Below, one piece after another: positions 40,027-47,859 of a DNA stretch of 64,000 nucleotides. The DNA is from Paenibacillus sp. E222. GTDB lineage: Bacteria > Bacillota > Bacilli > Paenibacillales > Paenibacillaceae. Each line of letters starts with the position of its first letter. Positions within the stretch are counted from its first letter, which is position 1. The position numbers were made by a program, and so were the translations under genes. The stretch covers positions 6,386,001-6,450,000 of the forward strand of contig NZ_CP058552.1 in assembly GCF_013401555.1 (NCBI RefSeq), written 5' to 3'. Below the pieces are notes generated by a model that was not told where the DNA came from, searched no databases, and saw only the letters and a program-made list of their open reading frames with translations.

Positions 40027-40490
40027 ATGACAATACCTATTACGTTGCATTGTAGTTTTCATATATCCAGAGAGAGCCTTAAAGCATATCAGGAGTACCT
40101 TCGCACACATGTTATTCCGACATACGAAAGTACCATGAGTCAGACCATCGCTGACTATCGCATAAACATCCATAAATTCACGACTGAAAAACAGGGGTAT
40201 TTCCCGCTGTGGAACAGTTTACACGTAATTCAACTCCAGAATCAGCAATAGGCAAAAGCTTTTATGGCTGAACTGAAGCGACTTCCCCCCCTCAGTCACA
40301 ACAAACCCGCAAGCGGTGGCTCAAGCCGCTGCAGGTTGTTGAACATGTCAATGTTCATGAGGGTCAGTTGAATGAGTTCCGTAATATCATGATGCACCGA
40401 AATGGACCGGCAATGAACTTTGTTTTGAGTGAAAGAAAATGGTGCCACAGTTTTTACGCCCTGGAGACTGAAGAGGTCTGGCTCCATAGC
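40027..40490 (+). pseudogene. Possible degenerate coding remnant
   Basis: The 700 bp between tetR and the lipoprotein gene has no intact gene. On the plus strand a protein-like stretch KAYQEYLRTHVIPTYESTM... runs to a TAG at 40249. It continues in frame as AKAFMAELKRLPPL. After a seven-C run (40285-40291) it continues in the next frame as QQTRKRWLKPLQVVEHVNVH and then LNEFRNIMMHRNGP. A stop plus a homopolymer shift suggests decay. I do not recognise the family, and chance cannot be excluded. Confidence 0.25.
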
Positions 40491-40493
40491 ATC

Positions 40494-41534
40494 CTATTCT
40501 TTGGCTTCGACCATGATATTCACAATCGTGTCCAACTGCAATTCCAATGAGAATGGGTCTTCCATTACGAACTCATCCCCTTTGTCTCCAAAGGAACCGT
40601 ATGGATAGACCTGTCCTTTTTGCACGGCGGGCAAGAGTTTCCATACCTCACTGTTCAACACTTCATTGGCTCCCTCATCCCATGAACCGTACACAAAGAT
40701 ATGATCGCCCATGTACTCAGGCAACACTTCAAGCGAAATATTGACAAATCCCTCTTCCATATTGAGCGCTTGCTCAGTCGGCGGCAGCTTCAGCATCTCA
40801 TAGATGGTTGAGCTCCCATAGTTCCCCCCTTCAGCAGCCAGTACATACAGAGATTTGTTTGCCACTTGAACAATAGACACAGTCTCTCCTTCTTTTACCA
40901 CGCCAGCAATCTGTTTCTTGGCTTCTTCTACTTTCTGTTCATAGCTGGAAATCCATTCCTCAGCTTCTTTCTCTTTTCCAAAAACCTCACTGATCCGACG
41001 CAGTTTTGCCAAAGGCCCCGAGGTAGATTCCCCTTCCCAATACGGTAAAAATACCGTTGTCGCAATTTTCTCATAATCCTCAATATTTTTATCAATAGAA
41101 CCAATAATCAGATCCGGCTCAAGCGCAACCAATTTCTCAAGATTCATCGGAAATTCTCCACCTAGGTCTTCGATTCCGGATATGACGTCAGCGGGTATCC
41201 CTGACTTCTCGATCCAGGCCTCGTTCAGCATGAAACTTCTCACCCCTACCGGGATAACCCCCAGCTTCAACAGATAGCCCATATACTGATCTGAAGCAAC
41301 CCGTTGCGGATTGGCTGAAATAACAACGTCTCCTCTTATTGTGGATACCGTTCGAGTCTCTGCTTGTACAGAGGATTTTCCTTCTTCGGTTGTACTGTTA
41401 CTTGTCTGCACTGCCGCGGGTTTCGTCTCTGATTGTGAACCACTTGTGGATTGTGATGGACTTGAACAAGCCCCTAACAATAGTGATAGACACAGCATCA
41501 TGGTCAGTGCTGTCATGTTGAATTTTCCTTGCAT
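40494..41534 (-). CDS. Iron-siderophore ABC transporter substrate-binding lipoprotein
   Basis: A 346-residue lipoprotein read from an internal ATG with GGAGGGG 8 nt upstream. The signal peptide MQGKFNMTALTMMLCLSLLLGACSS has a clear LLGAC lipobox. The mature part has a Ser/Thr/Gln linker and a PBP2-type siderophore-binding fold (VVISANPQRVASDQYMGYLLKLG, LEKLVALEPDLIIGS). No permease or ATPase is adjacent, so it must share a transporter encoded elsewhere. The promoter TTCAAC-17-TATAAT and a Fur dyad lie directly upstream. Confidence 0.85.
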   Translation of the reverse strand: MQGKFNMTALTMMLCLSLLLGACSSPSQSTSGSQSETKPAAVQTSNSTTEEGKSSVQAETRTVSTIRGDVVISANPQRVASDQYMGYLLKLGVIPVGVRSFMLNEAWIEKSGIPADVISGIEDLGGEFPMNLEKLVALEPDLIIGSIDKNIEDYEKIATTVFLPYWEGESTSGPLAKLRRISEVFGKEKEAEEWISSYEQKVEEAKKQIAGVVKEGETVSIVQVANKSLYVLAAEGGNYGSSTIYEMLKLPPTEQALNMEEGFVNISLEVLPEYMGDHIFVYGSWDEGANEVLNSEVWKLLPAVQKGQVYPYGSFGDKGDEFVMEDPFSLELQLDTIVNIMVEAKE

Positions 41535-42530
41535 AAATAATTCCCCTCCATCAACCTTATGATATTGATAATCAATATCATTATATAATTGAGGATATAG
41601 TGGTTGAAGGGCAATTTCGCGCGTGAAACCGGGCAAATCTTGATCATGGTTTACACCGGAGGCATATTTTTGTTCTTTCTGGCCTCGGTTCTGGTTTTTT
41701 TTGTACCGAATAGGTGAGCATCCCTTTATTTTTTTGAAGCTGCGACTGAGTGAATGTGCATCCGGATAGCCTACCTGTTCCGCGATTTGTTGTAACGTAG
41801 CACCCGTGTATATCAGGAGATGTGCAGCCCTCTCAACTCGCCTCTGTCCAAGATATTGGATGGGACTGATGTTCATTTTTTGTTTGAACAATCTGGATAT
41901 GTGCCCTGCACTACATTCCAATTCCTTTGCCATAACGTCTAGCGCAACGGGCTCATGCAAATGCTTACTCATATACTCGATTGCCCTAGTAACCACATCC
42001 GGCTTATACGGCTGAATGGATTGACCGTACAGATCGGATAATAAAGCATACACCCACTGATGGAATAAAGTTTTTGCGTGTAACTTTGCCAGTTTCGTGG
42101 ACTGCTCCCACTCTCCCTCCAGTGTCCTGATATATTGATACATAACCAATGGGTTGGTCGGTATAAGCGAATATTGATCTTGGAATGGACGTTCATTTTC
42201 CATCAAATGCTGAATATCCATCCGACAGGGAAGCGCCAGAATGGCTTTGTACAGAATCATATAATAAACCAAACCCGAATCCGTCTTGATGTTTACGTTA
42301 GCCAACTTTCCCCCATGAACAATATGAAACCCTTCTACGATATACCTTTGTTGATCCATACCTACTACAGCAGTTCCATCAACCATATATAGATAGGCAC
42401 TAGCTGGAAGCAGATAGTTCCTAATCCTTTCACCAGGAGCCAAAGAGTTTTTGCGAACATCCAGTATTTTGATAAAAACATGATTCCATAACAAGATATG
42501 ATCATTCAAATTCATGATATTTGCACTCAT
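40494..42530 (-). CDS. AraC-type regulator reading through into a siderophore-binding lipoprotein
   Basis: An uninterrupted 678-codon frame. Residues 1-280 form an AraC regulator with an N-terminal cupin-like part and a double HTH (VALDVMAKELECSAGHISRLFK, IAEQVGYPDAHSLSRSFKKIKGCSP). Residues about 280-332 are translated spacer that includes a perfect Fur-box dyad (LYNDIDYQYHK). From residue 333 a complete lipoprotein gene with its own ribosome site and signal peptide follows. The regulator alone therefore lacks a stop codon. Either the two are made as a fusion, or a stop was lost and the lipoprotein is mainly translated from its own start. GGAGG touches the first ATG; an ATG at 42515 is the alternative start. 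Confidence 0.7.
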   Translation of the reverse strand: MSANIMNLNDHILLWNHVFIKILDVRKNSLAPGERIRNYLLPASAYLYMVDGTAVVGMDQQRYIVEGFHIVHGGKLANVNIKTDSGLVYYMILYKAILALPCRMDIQHLMENERPFQDQYSLIPTNPLVMYQYIRTLEGEWEQSTKLAKLHAKTLFHQWVYALLSDLYGQSIQPYKPDVVTRAIEYMSKHLHEPVALDVMAKELECSAGHISRLFKQKMNISPIQYLGQRRVERAAHLLIYTGATLQQIAEQVGYPDAHSLSRSFKKIKGCSPIRYKKNQNRGQKEQKYASGVNHDQDLPGFTREIALQPLYPQLYNDIDYQYHKVDGGELFMQGKFNMTALTMMLCLSLLLGACSSPSQSTSGSQSETKPAAVQTSNSTTEEGKSSVQAETRTVSTIRGDVVISANPQRVASDQYMGYLLKLGVIPVGVRSFMLNEAWIEKSGIPADVISGIEDLGGEFPMNLEKLVALEPDLIIGSIDKNIEDYEKIATTVFLPYWEGESTSGPLAKLRRISEVFGKEKEAEEWISSYEQKVEEAKKQIAGVVKEGETVSIVQVANKSLYVLAAEGGNYGSSTIYEMLKLPPTEQALNMEEGFVNISLEVLPEYMGDHIFVYGSWDEGANEVLNSEVWKLLPAVQKGQVYPYGSFGDKGDEFVMEDPFSLELQLDTIVNIMVEAKE
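41560..41611 (-). promoter_or_regulatory. Fur box and promoter of the lipoprotein gene
   Basis: A perfect 21-bp dyad (TGATATTGAT, central A, and its complement; 41560-41580) matches the Fur consensus. Just upstream on the minus strand are TTCAAC and TATAAT separated by 17 bp. The whole element lies inside the long AraC-lipoprotein reading frame. Confidence 0.85.
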
Positions 42531-42616
42531 CCTCCAATCTAATCACCGTTTAAAAGCTCTTTTAAAAATCTCTGTTACTACAATTTCGTCCATATGTACA
42601 TTACCTTTCATTATAG

Positions 42617-42635
42617 TGATAACCATTCTCAATTA
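42617..42635 (-). promoter_or_regulatory. Fur-like box upstream of the AraC gene
   Basis: TGATAACCATTCTCAATTA resembles the Fur consensus (GATAATGATTCTCATTATC) and lies about 90 nt before the AraC start. Confidence 0.6.
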
Positions 42636-42740
42636 CAATATAAATTGATATAACATTACTTGAATGGATAACCTACACCTACGGTCCCAAGAAGACAATC
42701 GCTTTGGAATAGTTGGATTTATCTTCTCATGACTATCTTG

Positions 42741-42815
42741 TTGCAAAATCAAAAAAGGCATGATATATTAATTGAGCCATCAATGATTGATGCATCAAAT
42801 ATTGATACGTCAAAT
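42741..42815 (+). promoter_or_regulatory. Promoter and tandem operators of the MarR operon
   Basis: TTGCAA (42741-42746) and TATATT (42764-42769) are 17 bp apart. Immediately downstream are two abutting dyads, ATTGATGCATCAAAT (42786-42800) and ATTGATACGTCAAAT (42801-42815), placed to block transcription; the MarR regulator encoded next is the likely ligand. The rest of 42531-42927 shows no gene. Confidence 0.7.
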
Positions 42816-42927
42816 ATTAACTTAGCAGATATTACTGACTAAGCAATGGCACTGTATAATGGCAACTTTATGTATTTTGTTCACATAAGCCGTTGTTCAT
42901 GTCCAGATTCACCCGGGAGGTCTAGTC

Positions 42928-43347
42928 ATGACACGTATTGTTTCCAAAGAAGAACAGATTATCAATCTGCTGAACGTACTGGGGAATAAAATCAGTCCCA
43001 AATTCGAACGCTGTACGGGGATCAGTTCCTCTCGCTTTGAGATTTTGCATGAGTTGGATCAGGTGGACGAGATTAATCAGTCCATGCTCCAGAAAATCAT
43101 CAACATCGATAGTGCTGCAATTACACGCCACTTGAAACAGCTTGAGGCGGACCTGATGGTCACAAGACGTAAAAATCCCGAAGATAACCGGGTAACATTT
43201 GTTCGTCTGACGGACCATGGTCGGAAGCAGATTGAAGGCTACAAGGTAGAGAAAACCAATTATATTAACCAGATTTTACAGGGGTTCAACGAAGATGAAG
43301 TCTACGCTCTCGCTGATTTCCTGGAACGAATGCAAAACAATTTCTAA
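42928..43347 (+). CDS. MarR-family regulator
   Basis: A 139-residue MarR protein: SSSRFEILHELDQVDEINQSMLQKIINIDSAAITRHLKQLE (winged helix) and RRKNPEDNRVTFVRLTDHGRKQ (wing). GGGAGG is 7 nt before the ATG. It is the first gene of an operon with a nitroreductase and a small monooxygenase. Such operons are commonly derepressed by quinones or nitroaromatic compounds; the inducer here is inferred only. Confidence 0.9.
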   Translation: MTRIVSKEEQIINLLNVLGNKISPKFERCTGISSSRFEILHELDQVDEINQSMLQKIINIDSAAITRHLKQLEADLMVTRRKNPEDNRVTFVRLTDHGRKQIEGYKVEKTNYINQILQGFNEDEVYALADFLERMQNNF

Positions 43348-43375
43348 ACCCATATACAGAGGAGAGAATCCACAC

Positions 43376-44026
43376 ATGAGTACATTCCAAAGCACTTTTC
43401 AAAAGACAAATGATTTCAACGAGATTACTTACGGCCGCCGGTCTGTAAAACTATACGATCCTGAAGTCAAAATCAGCCGTGAAGAAATGACAGAGATTTT
43501 GGCTGAAGCTTCTCGTGCCCCATCGTCCATCAACTTACAACCTTGGCGTTTTCTCGTTGTCGATACGGCTGAAGGTAAAGAAAAGCTTGCTCCTCTCGCC
43601 AGATTCAATCAAAATCAGGTCTTGACTTCGGCAGCAGTAATTGGCGTATTTATTGATATGAACAATGTCGAGTACATGGACGAAATTTTTGGTAAAGCTG
43701 TCGAACTTGGTTATATGCCACAGGAAGTCAAAGATATGCAGCTCAAAACTGTAATGCCTTATTACGAAAATATGCCCGCTTCCGCTCTTCGTGATGTCAA
43801 TCTGATTGACGCAGGTCTGGCTTCCATGCAATTGATGCTCGCTGCACGTGCTCATGGGTATGATACCAATCCAATCGGCGGTTATGAGAAAGATCAAATT
43901 GCTGAAACATTCGGTATGGATAAAGATCGTTACCAACCCGTTATGCTGATCTCGATCGGTAAATCGGCCAAAGAAGGTCACCCTTCCTACCGCCTTCCTG
44001 TTGAGAAAATTACGACTTGGGCATAA
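43376..44026 (+). CDS. Nitroreductase-family FMN oxidoreductase
   Basis: A 216-residue nitroreductase with YGRRSVKLYDPEVKISREEM, ASRAPSSINLQPWRFLVV and NPIGGYEKDQIAETFGM, the usual FMN- and substrate-site signatures of YdgI/YodC-type enzymes. These reduce nitro-aromatics and quinones with NAD(P)H. The ATG at 43376, after AGGAGAG, is 29 nt past the marR stop. Confidence 0.92.
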   Translation: MSTFQSTFQKTNDFNEITYGRRSVKLYDPEVKISREEMTEILAEASRAPSSINLQPWRFLVVDTAEGKEKLAPLARFNQNQVLTSAAVIGVFIDMNNVEYMDEIFGKAVELGYMPQEVKDMQLKTVMPYYENMPASALRDVNLIDAGLASMQLMLAARAHGYDTNPIGGYEKDQIAETFGMDKDRYQPVMLISIGKSAKEGHPSYRLPVEKITTWA

Positions 44027-44112
44027 TATCAAGCAATGTTTTACATGTAAAGCACCGTTAACATTCAGAAACAATAACAACATTCTAACTACACTAATGG
44101 AGGTTGAATATT

Positions 44113-44409
44113 ATGATTATCATTCACGCTCACTTGCAAGTTAAACCAGACCAGGAACAAGCTTTCTTGGAAGCAACAAAAGTACTGATCGCTGCAACAC
44201 GCAATGAAGAAGGCAACATCAGCTATGATCTCGCCAAAAGTACTGAACGCGAACATCATTACACGATGATTGAACTGTGGAAAGACGAAGCCGCTACAGC
44301 TTCCCACAACACTAGCGCCCATTTCCAGGCTTTCGTTCAGCAAGCAGCAGCATTCATGGCCGCTCCAATGAACGTTGAAGTATTCGCTGGAGAAGCAGTT
44401 AAACACTAA
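44113..44409 (+). CDS. Antibiotic biosynthesis monooxygenase-family (ABM/YgiN) protein
   Basis: A 98-residue ferredoxin-fold protein: MIIIHAHLQVKPDQEQAFLEATKVLIAATRNEEGNISYDLAKS, later HYTMIELWKDEAATASHNTSAHFQAF. This is the ABM/YgiN family, known for quinol oxidation, and fits the quinone/nitro-stress theme of the operon. The ATG at 44113 has GGAGG 9 nt upstream; a TTG at 44104 is less likely. A strong terminator follows. Confidence 0.9.
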   Translation: MIIIHAHLQVKPDQEQAFLEATKVLIAATRNEEGNISYDLAKSTEREHHYTMIELWKDEAATASHNTSAHFQAFVQQAAAFMAAPMNVEVFAGEAVKH

Positions 44410-44471
44410 AATATGAGCCCTACATTTATATTCATTAAGCAGACCGACGAAATCGTCGGCTTGTGAACAAG

Positions 44472-44511
44472 AAGCCGCTCCTCGTCATGCTGACGGGTGA
44501 GCGGCTTTTTT
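44472..44511 (+). terminator. Terminator of the MarR-nitroreductase operon
   Basis: AAGCCGCTC pairs with GAGCGGCTT and is followed by TTTT; a small CCGACGAAATCGTCGG dyad sits just before. The remaining spacer to 44659 holds no gene. Confidence 0.9.
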
Positions 44512-44659
44512 GATATACCTTCCAAGTGAAGCTAATTGATCTATATCTGACAGGGTGATTCCACATGCTCTCTTCTAGAATCGTTTTAAACTGTGCCTTT
44601 TTATCTTACACACGAATCAAGTCATACTGGCTAACCTAAGCTTTATCTTCTGCCCGTCA

Positions 44660-44712
44660 AAATTATAAACAGAGGCTATCCCTCGTCTTAACGACAAAAG
44701 ATAGCCTGTTTA
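44660..44712 (-). terminator. Possible terminator after the FeuC-like gene
   Basis: On the minus strand AGGCTATC pairs with GATAGCCT around an inner GTCGTTAAGAC stem; the T-run is broken (CTGTTTATAATTTT). Confidence 0.55.
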
Positions 44713-44745
44713 GCTAAGTGTTCAATTCGTCTAAAACTTTTTGGA

Positions 44746-45753
44746 TTATTTCTTCAATAATAAATAGACAAAATAAGGCACACCGATAAGGGATACCATA
44801 ATTCCTGCGGCAATTCCATCAGGATCAACCAGGTTGCGCCCAACCGTATCGGCAATTAATAGAAGCCAACCTCCAAGCAGAACGGCAACAGGAATAAATA
44901 ACGAGTTACGTGGACCGACCAGCGCTTTGGCGATGTGTGGAGCCATCAAACCGATAAACGCGATCCCTCCCGTAACCGATACAGCAGATGCGGCTGCTGC
45001 AACAGCAATCACCATGAGTACCAAGCGTTCCCGTTCCAGCTTCAACCCCACTCCGATCGCTGTTTCTTCGTTCAGCCCCATCAGATCAAGCCGTCTGGTT
45101 CTGAACAACGTAAGCGGGATTAACACAATCAGCCAAGGCAGCAAAGCCCATATGAATGGCCAGTCTGCCCCCCAGATGTTTCCGGATATCCACTTGGCAA
45201 TAAAGTCGACCTTGGAACGTTCCGCCGAAGATATGATGACGATCATGATGCCTGACAGCGCCATCGAGAATCCAACCCCGACCAGTACCATTTTTATGGG
45301 ATCAAGTCCCTTGGTCCGGCTATAGGAGAACAGATAGATTAGCGCCGCAGTCAGCAATGCACCGATAAAAGCAGCTAATGGCAGCATATAAACAAACGTG
45401 CCCGCTTCAATCGGGAAATACAGAAAGAAGATCGCAACGGCAACACCTGCACCGGAATTGATTCCGATGATGCCTGGATCGGCCAAGTCATTACGCGTAA
45501 TACTCTGCAAAATGGAGCCTGACAGCGCAAGCGCCATACCAGCGAGTAATGTAATAAAAATCCGAGGTAATCGGACCGAAAACAGAACAAAGTCCTCTTT
45601 AAATGTGCCTTGGCCAAATAACACCGGGATTACCCTTTTGAAAGACAACGAGGAATACCCCCAGCTCATACCTACCACAGCCGTAATGAGGATCAGCAGC
45701 AAACACACGAGCAGAATCACTCGTTGCTTGCGAATGCGCGAAGACATTGTCAT
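44746..45753 (-). CDS. Iron-siderophore ABC permease (FeuC-like)
   Basis: A 335-residue FecCD-type permease with about nine membrane segments and family motifs RLPRIFITLLAGMALALSGSILQ, NDLADPGIIGINSGAGVAV and GGIAFIGLMAPHIAK. The start codon overlaps the end of the FeuB-like gene by 4 nt. It forms the last gene of a btr-feuABC-like cluster; no ATPase gene follows. Confidence 0.93.
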   Translation of the reverse strand: MTMSSRIRKQRVILLVCLLLILITAVVGMSWGYSSLSFKRVIPVLFGQGTFKEDFVLFSVRLPRIFITLLAGMALALSGSILQSITRNDLADPGIIGINSGAGVAVAIFFLYFPIEAGTFVYMLPLAAFIGALLTAALIYLFSYSRTKGLDPIKMVLVGVGFSMALSGIMIVIISSAERSKVDFIAKWISGNIWGADWPFIWALLPWLIVLIPLTLFRTRRLDLMGLNEETAIGVGLKLERERLVLMVIAVAAAASAVSVTGGIAFIGLMAPHIAKALVGPRNSLFIPVAVLLGGWLLLIADTVGRNLVDPDGIAAGIMVSLIGVPYFVYLLLKK

Positions 45754-46766
45754 GAGAACGCTTTGCCCCCTCTACGCACAACGAACAGGAAAAAAGGTAA
45801 ACCAAGCATGGAAGCAATGGCGACAACAGGTGTTTCGTAAGGTGCATTTATCGTTCGACCCAGTGTTTCGGCAAGAAGCATAAACGATGCTCCGGCAAAA
45901 ATGGATACGGGTATAATATACCGATAGTCCGTGCCTACCAATTTACGGACAATATGGGGGATCATTAAGCCGACAAAAGCCATATTCCCAATTAATGCAA
46001 CCGACGCTCCGGTAAGCACGATGACCAGCAGGAACAGAACAGTTTTGACGAGTACCAGCTTCTGCCCCAGTCCAGTCGCCACCTCGTCGCTCAGGCTAAG
46101 AATGTTGATCTGGTTGGAAAGGAACGGAACTACAGCAAGACCAACCAGTATGACAGGCGCAATCGCTTGAATCTGGCCCCATGTCGTTCCGATGAGTCCT
46201 CCCGAAGTCCACATGGATACATCCTTGGAAATTTTAAAAAAGATACTGATGCCATCCGAGATGGCATACATAAAAGCGGATACCGCTGCCCCGGCCAGCA
46301 CTACCCGGATAGGGGATAAGCTCCCTCTCCGTATCGAGCCAAGCACAATAACCAATGCGGCTCCAAGTGCAGCACCAACAAAACAAGCAACCATAATCCC
46401 AAAATATCCGAGTGATGGCATGAAGACAAAAGCCAGGGCCAGTGCCATATTGGCACCTGAAGTCAGACCGAGCAGTCCAGGATCAGCCAGCGGATTGCGA
46501 GTAATTCCCTGCATGATGCCACCGGAGACGGCAAGAGCCGCTCCGATCAGCATGGCAGCGAGTTCCCGTGGAAGCCTGATCTCACGCAGAATAAGAATAT
46601 TATCGTTCTTTGTCGCAGAGGTCAGGGTCAGCCACAGATTCCGGAATGTCGTTTCTTCTGCGCCAAACATCATGGCGATGATGAAGCACACGATAAGTAC
46701 GAGTACACTACCCAGCAGCTTGGTTGCAAACCGAAAAGGAAGTCGTTTATTTTTCATCGCGCTCAA
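45750..46766 (-). CDS. Iron-siderophore ABC permease (FeuB-like)
   Basis: A 338-residue FecCD permease: REIRLPRELAAMLIGAALAVSGGIMQGITRNPLADPGLLGLTSGANMAL and GNMAFVGLMIPHIVR. It begins 3 nt after the binding-protein gene and overlaps the FeuC-like gene. It would form a heterodimeric membrane channel with that protein; the ATPase must be shared, as with YusV in Bacillus subtilis. Confidence 0.93.
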   Translation of the reverse strand: MSAMKNKRLPFRFATKLLGSVLVLIVCFIIAMMFGAEETTFRNLWLTLTSATKNDNILILREIRLPRELAAMLIGAALAVSGGIMQGITRNPLADPGLLGLTSGANMALALAFVFMPSLGYFGIMVACFVGAALGAALVIVLGSIRRGSLSPIRVVLAGAAVSAFMYAISDGISIFFKISKDVSMWTSGGLIGTTWGQIQAIAPVILVGLAVVPFLSNQINILSLSDEVATGLGQKLVLVKTVLFLLVIVLTGASVALIGNMAFVGLMIPHIVRKLVGTDYRYIIPVSIFAGASFMLLAETLGRTINAPYETPVVAIASMLGLPFFLFVVRRGGKAFS

Positions 46767-46769
46767 GGT

Positions 46770-47744
46770 TTACTTGCCAAGAAAATGTTCGATAAAGAAT
46801 TCCAGCTGGTATTCCATGCTGAGTGGATCATTGAAGTAAAATGCCTTGGCATCCGCTTCGAATACTCGATTATTTTTCACCGCATCAATATTTTTGTAGG
46901 TTTCGGTATTTTGGAACGAATTGTCCTCGTCGGCATTTTTACTGAATATTACATAGTCACCCATGTAGTCTTTCAGTACTTCGTTCGATACAGCAAAGAA
47001 TCCGTCTTTCTTGGTCGCTTCCTTGACCTTGTCTGGCATACCTAAACCGAATTGATCATACAGTATTTCCGTTCCACGTCCGAATTTCTCGCCATATACA
47101 TAAAGCTGTTTATTGAACGTTTCAATAACGGATACAGTTGCATTCGCGCCAATTTTGGCTTTGATTTCTTCCCCAACTTTTTTGCTTCGAGCGTCAAAAT
47201 CGTCAACCCAGGCTTGTGCTTCTTTTTCTTTGTTCACAAGCTTTCCGATCTCCAGTTGCTGCTTGAGAAAGTCTACCTTACCATATGTATAGGTGACTGT
47301 TGGCGCAATTTGCTTCAACTTATCGACGTTCTTGATATCAGACAGGCCGATAATCAGATCCGGGTTCAATTCAATAATTTTCTCCAGACTTTCATCGGTA
47401 ACCGCCTCTGTATTCGCCAGTTTTTCTTTGAAATTCGGGTTCTCTTTGGACATTTCATCCACGCCAACCAGCGGCACATCCAGTGCCATCACGTTTCCTG
47501 TCAGGAATCGGGTCAGTACAACCACACGTTGCGGGTGGGAAGGAACTTCCACAGGGCCTGACTCCGATTGATAAGTGAACGTGCCCGATTCTGACTCGGA
47601 TGAAGCACCTGCTGAATCCGTGTTCGAAGAAGTGGATTCGTTGGATGCCGTTGCATCCCCCGTTGTATCTTTGGTTGAATTGGTTCCACAAGCGCTGAGC
47701 AATAAAACCAGAACGAATATAAATGGAACAAAAAGCTTTCTCAT
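46770..47744 (-). CDS. Iron-siderophore binding lipoprotein (FeuA-like)
   Basis: A 324-residue lipoprotein. The signal peptide MRKLFVPFIFVLVLLLSACG carries a LSAC lipobox, followed by a long Ser/Thr/Glu linker and a siderophore-binding fold (VPSHPQRVVVLTRFLTGNVMALDVPLVGVDE, IIELNPDLIIGLSD). GGGAGAGAG lies 7-9 nt before the ATG at 47744. A Fur box and TATAAT lie immediately upstream. It is the FeuA position of the cluster. Confidence 0.93.
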   Translation of the reverse strand: MRKLFVPFIFVLVLLLSACGTNSTKDTTGDATASNESTSSNTDSAGASSESESGTFTYQSESGPVEVPSHPQRVVVLTRFLTGNVMALDVPLVGVDEMSKENPNFKEKLANTEAVTDESLEKIIELNPDLIIGLSDIKNVDKLKQIAPTVTYTYGKVDFLKQQLEIGKLVNKEKEAQAWVDDFDARSKKVGEEIKAKIGANATVSVIETFNKQLYVYGEKFGRGTEILYDQFGLGMPDKVKEATKKDGFFAVSNEVLKDYMGDYVIFSKNADEDNSFQNTETYKNIDAVKNNRVFEADAKAFYFNDPLSMEYQLEFFIEHFLGK

Positions 47745-47775
47745 GTGATGACTCTCTCCCTTTTCTATTTGAATA

Positions 47776-47808
47776 TGAAAATCATTCTCATTACAATAGC
47801 TAATTATA
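47776..47808 (-). promoter_or_regulatory. Fur box and -10 upstream of the FeuA-like gene
   Basis: TGAAAATCATTCTCATTAC (47776-47794) matches the Fur consensus closely, and TATAAT on the minus strand occupies 47803-47808. Confidence 0.85.
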
Positions 47809-47859
47809 GGCATGCAGGATGAACCTAACCATGCCTTTTTGTTTGAGAAAACCTTTGGA

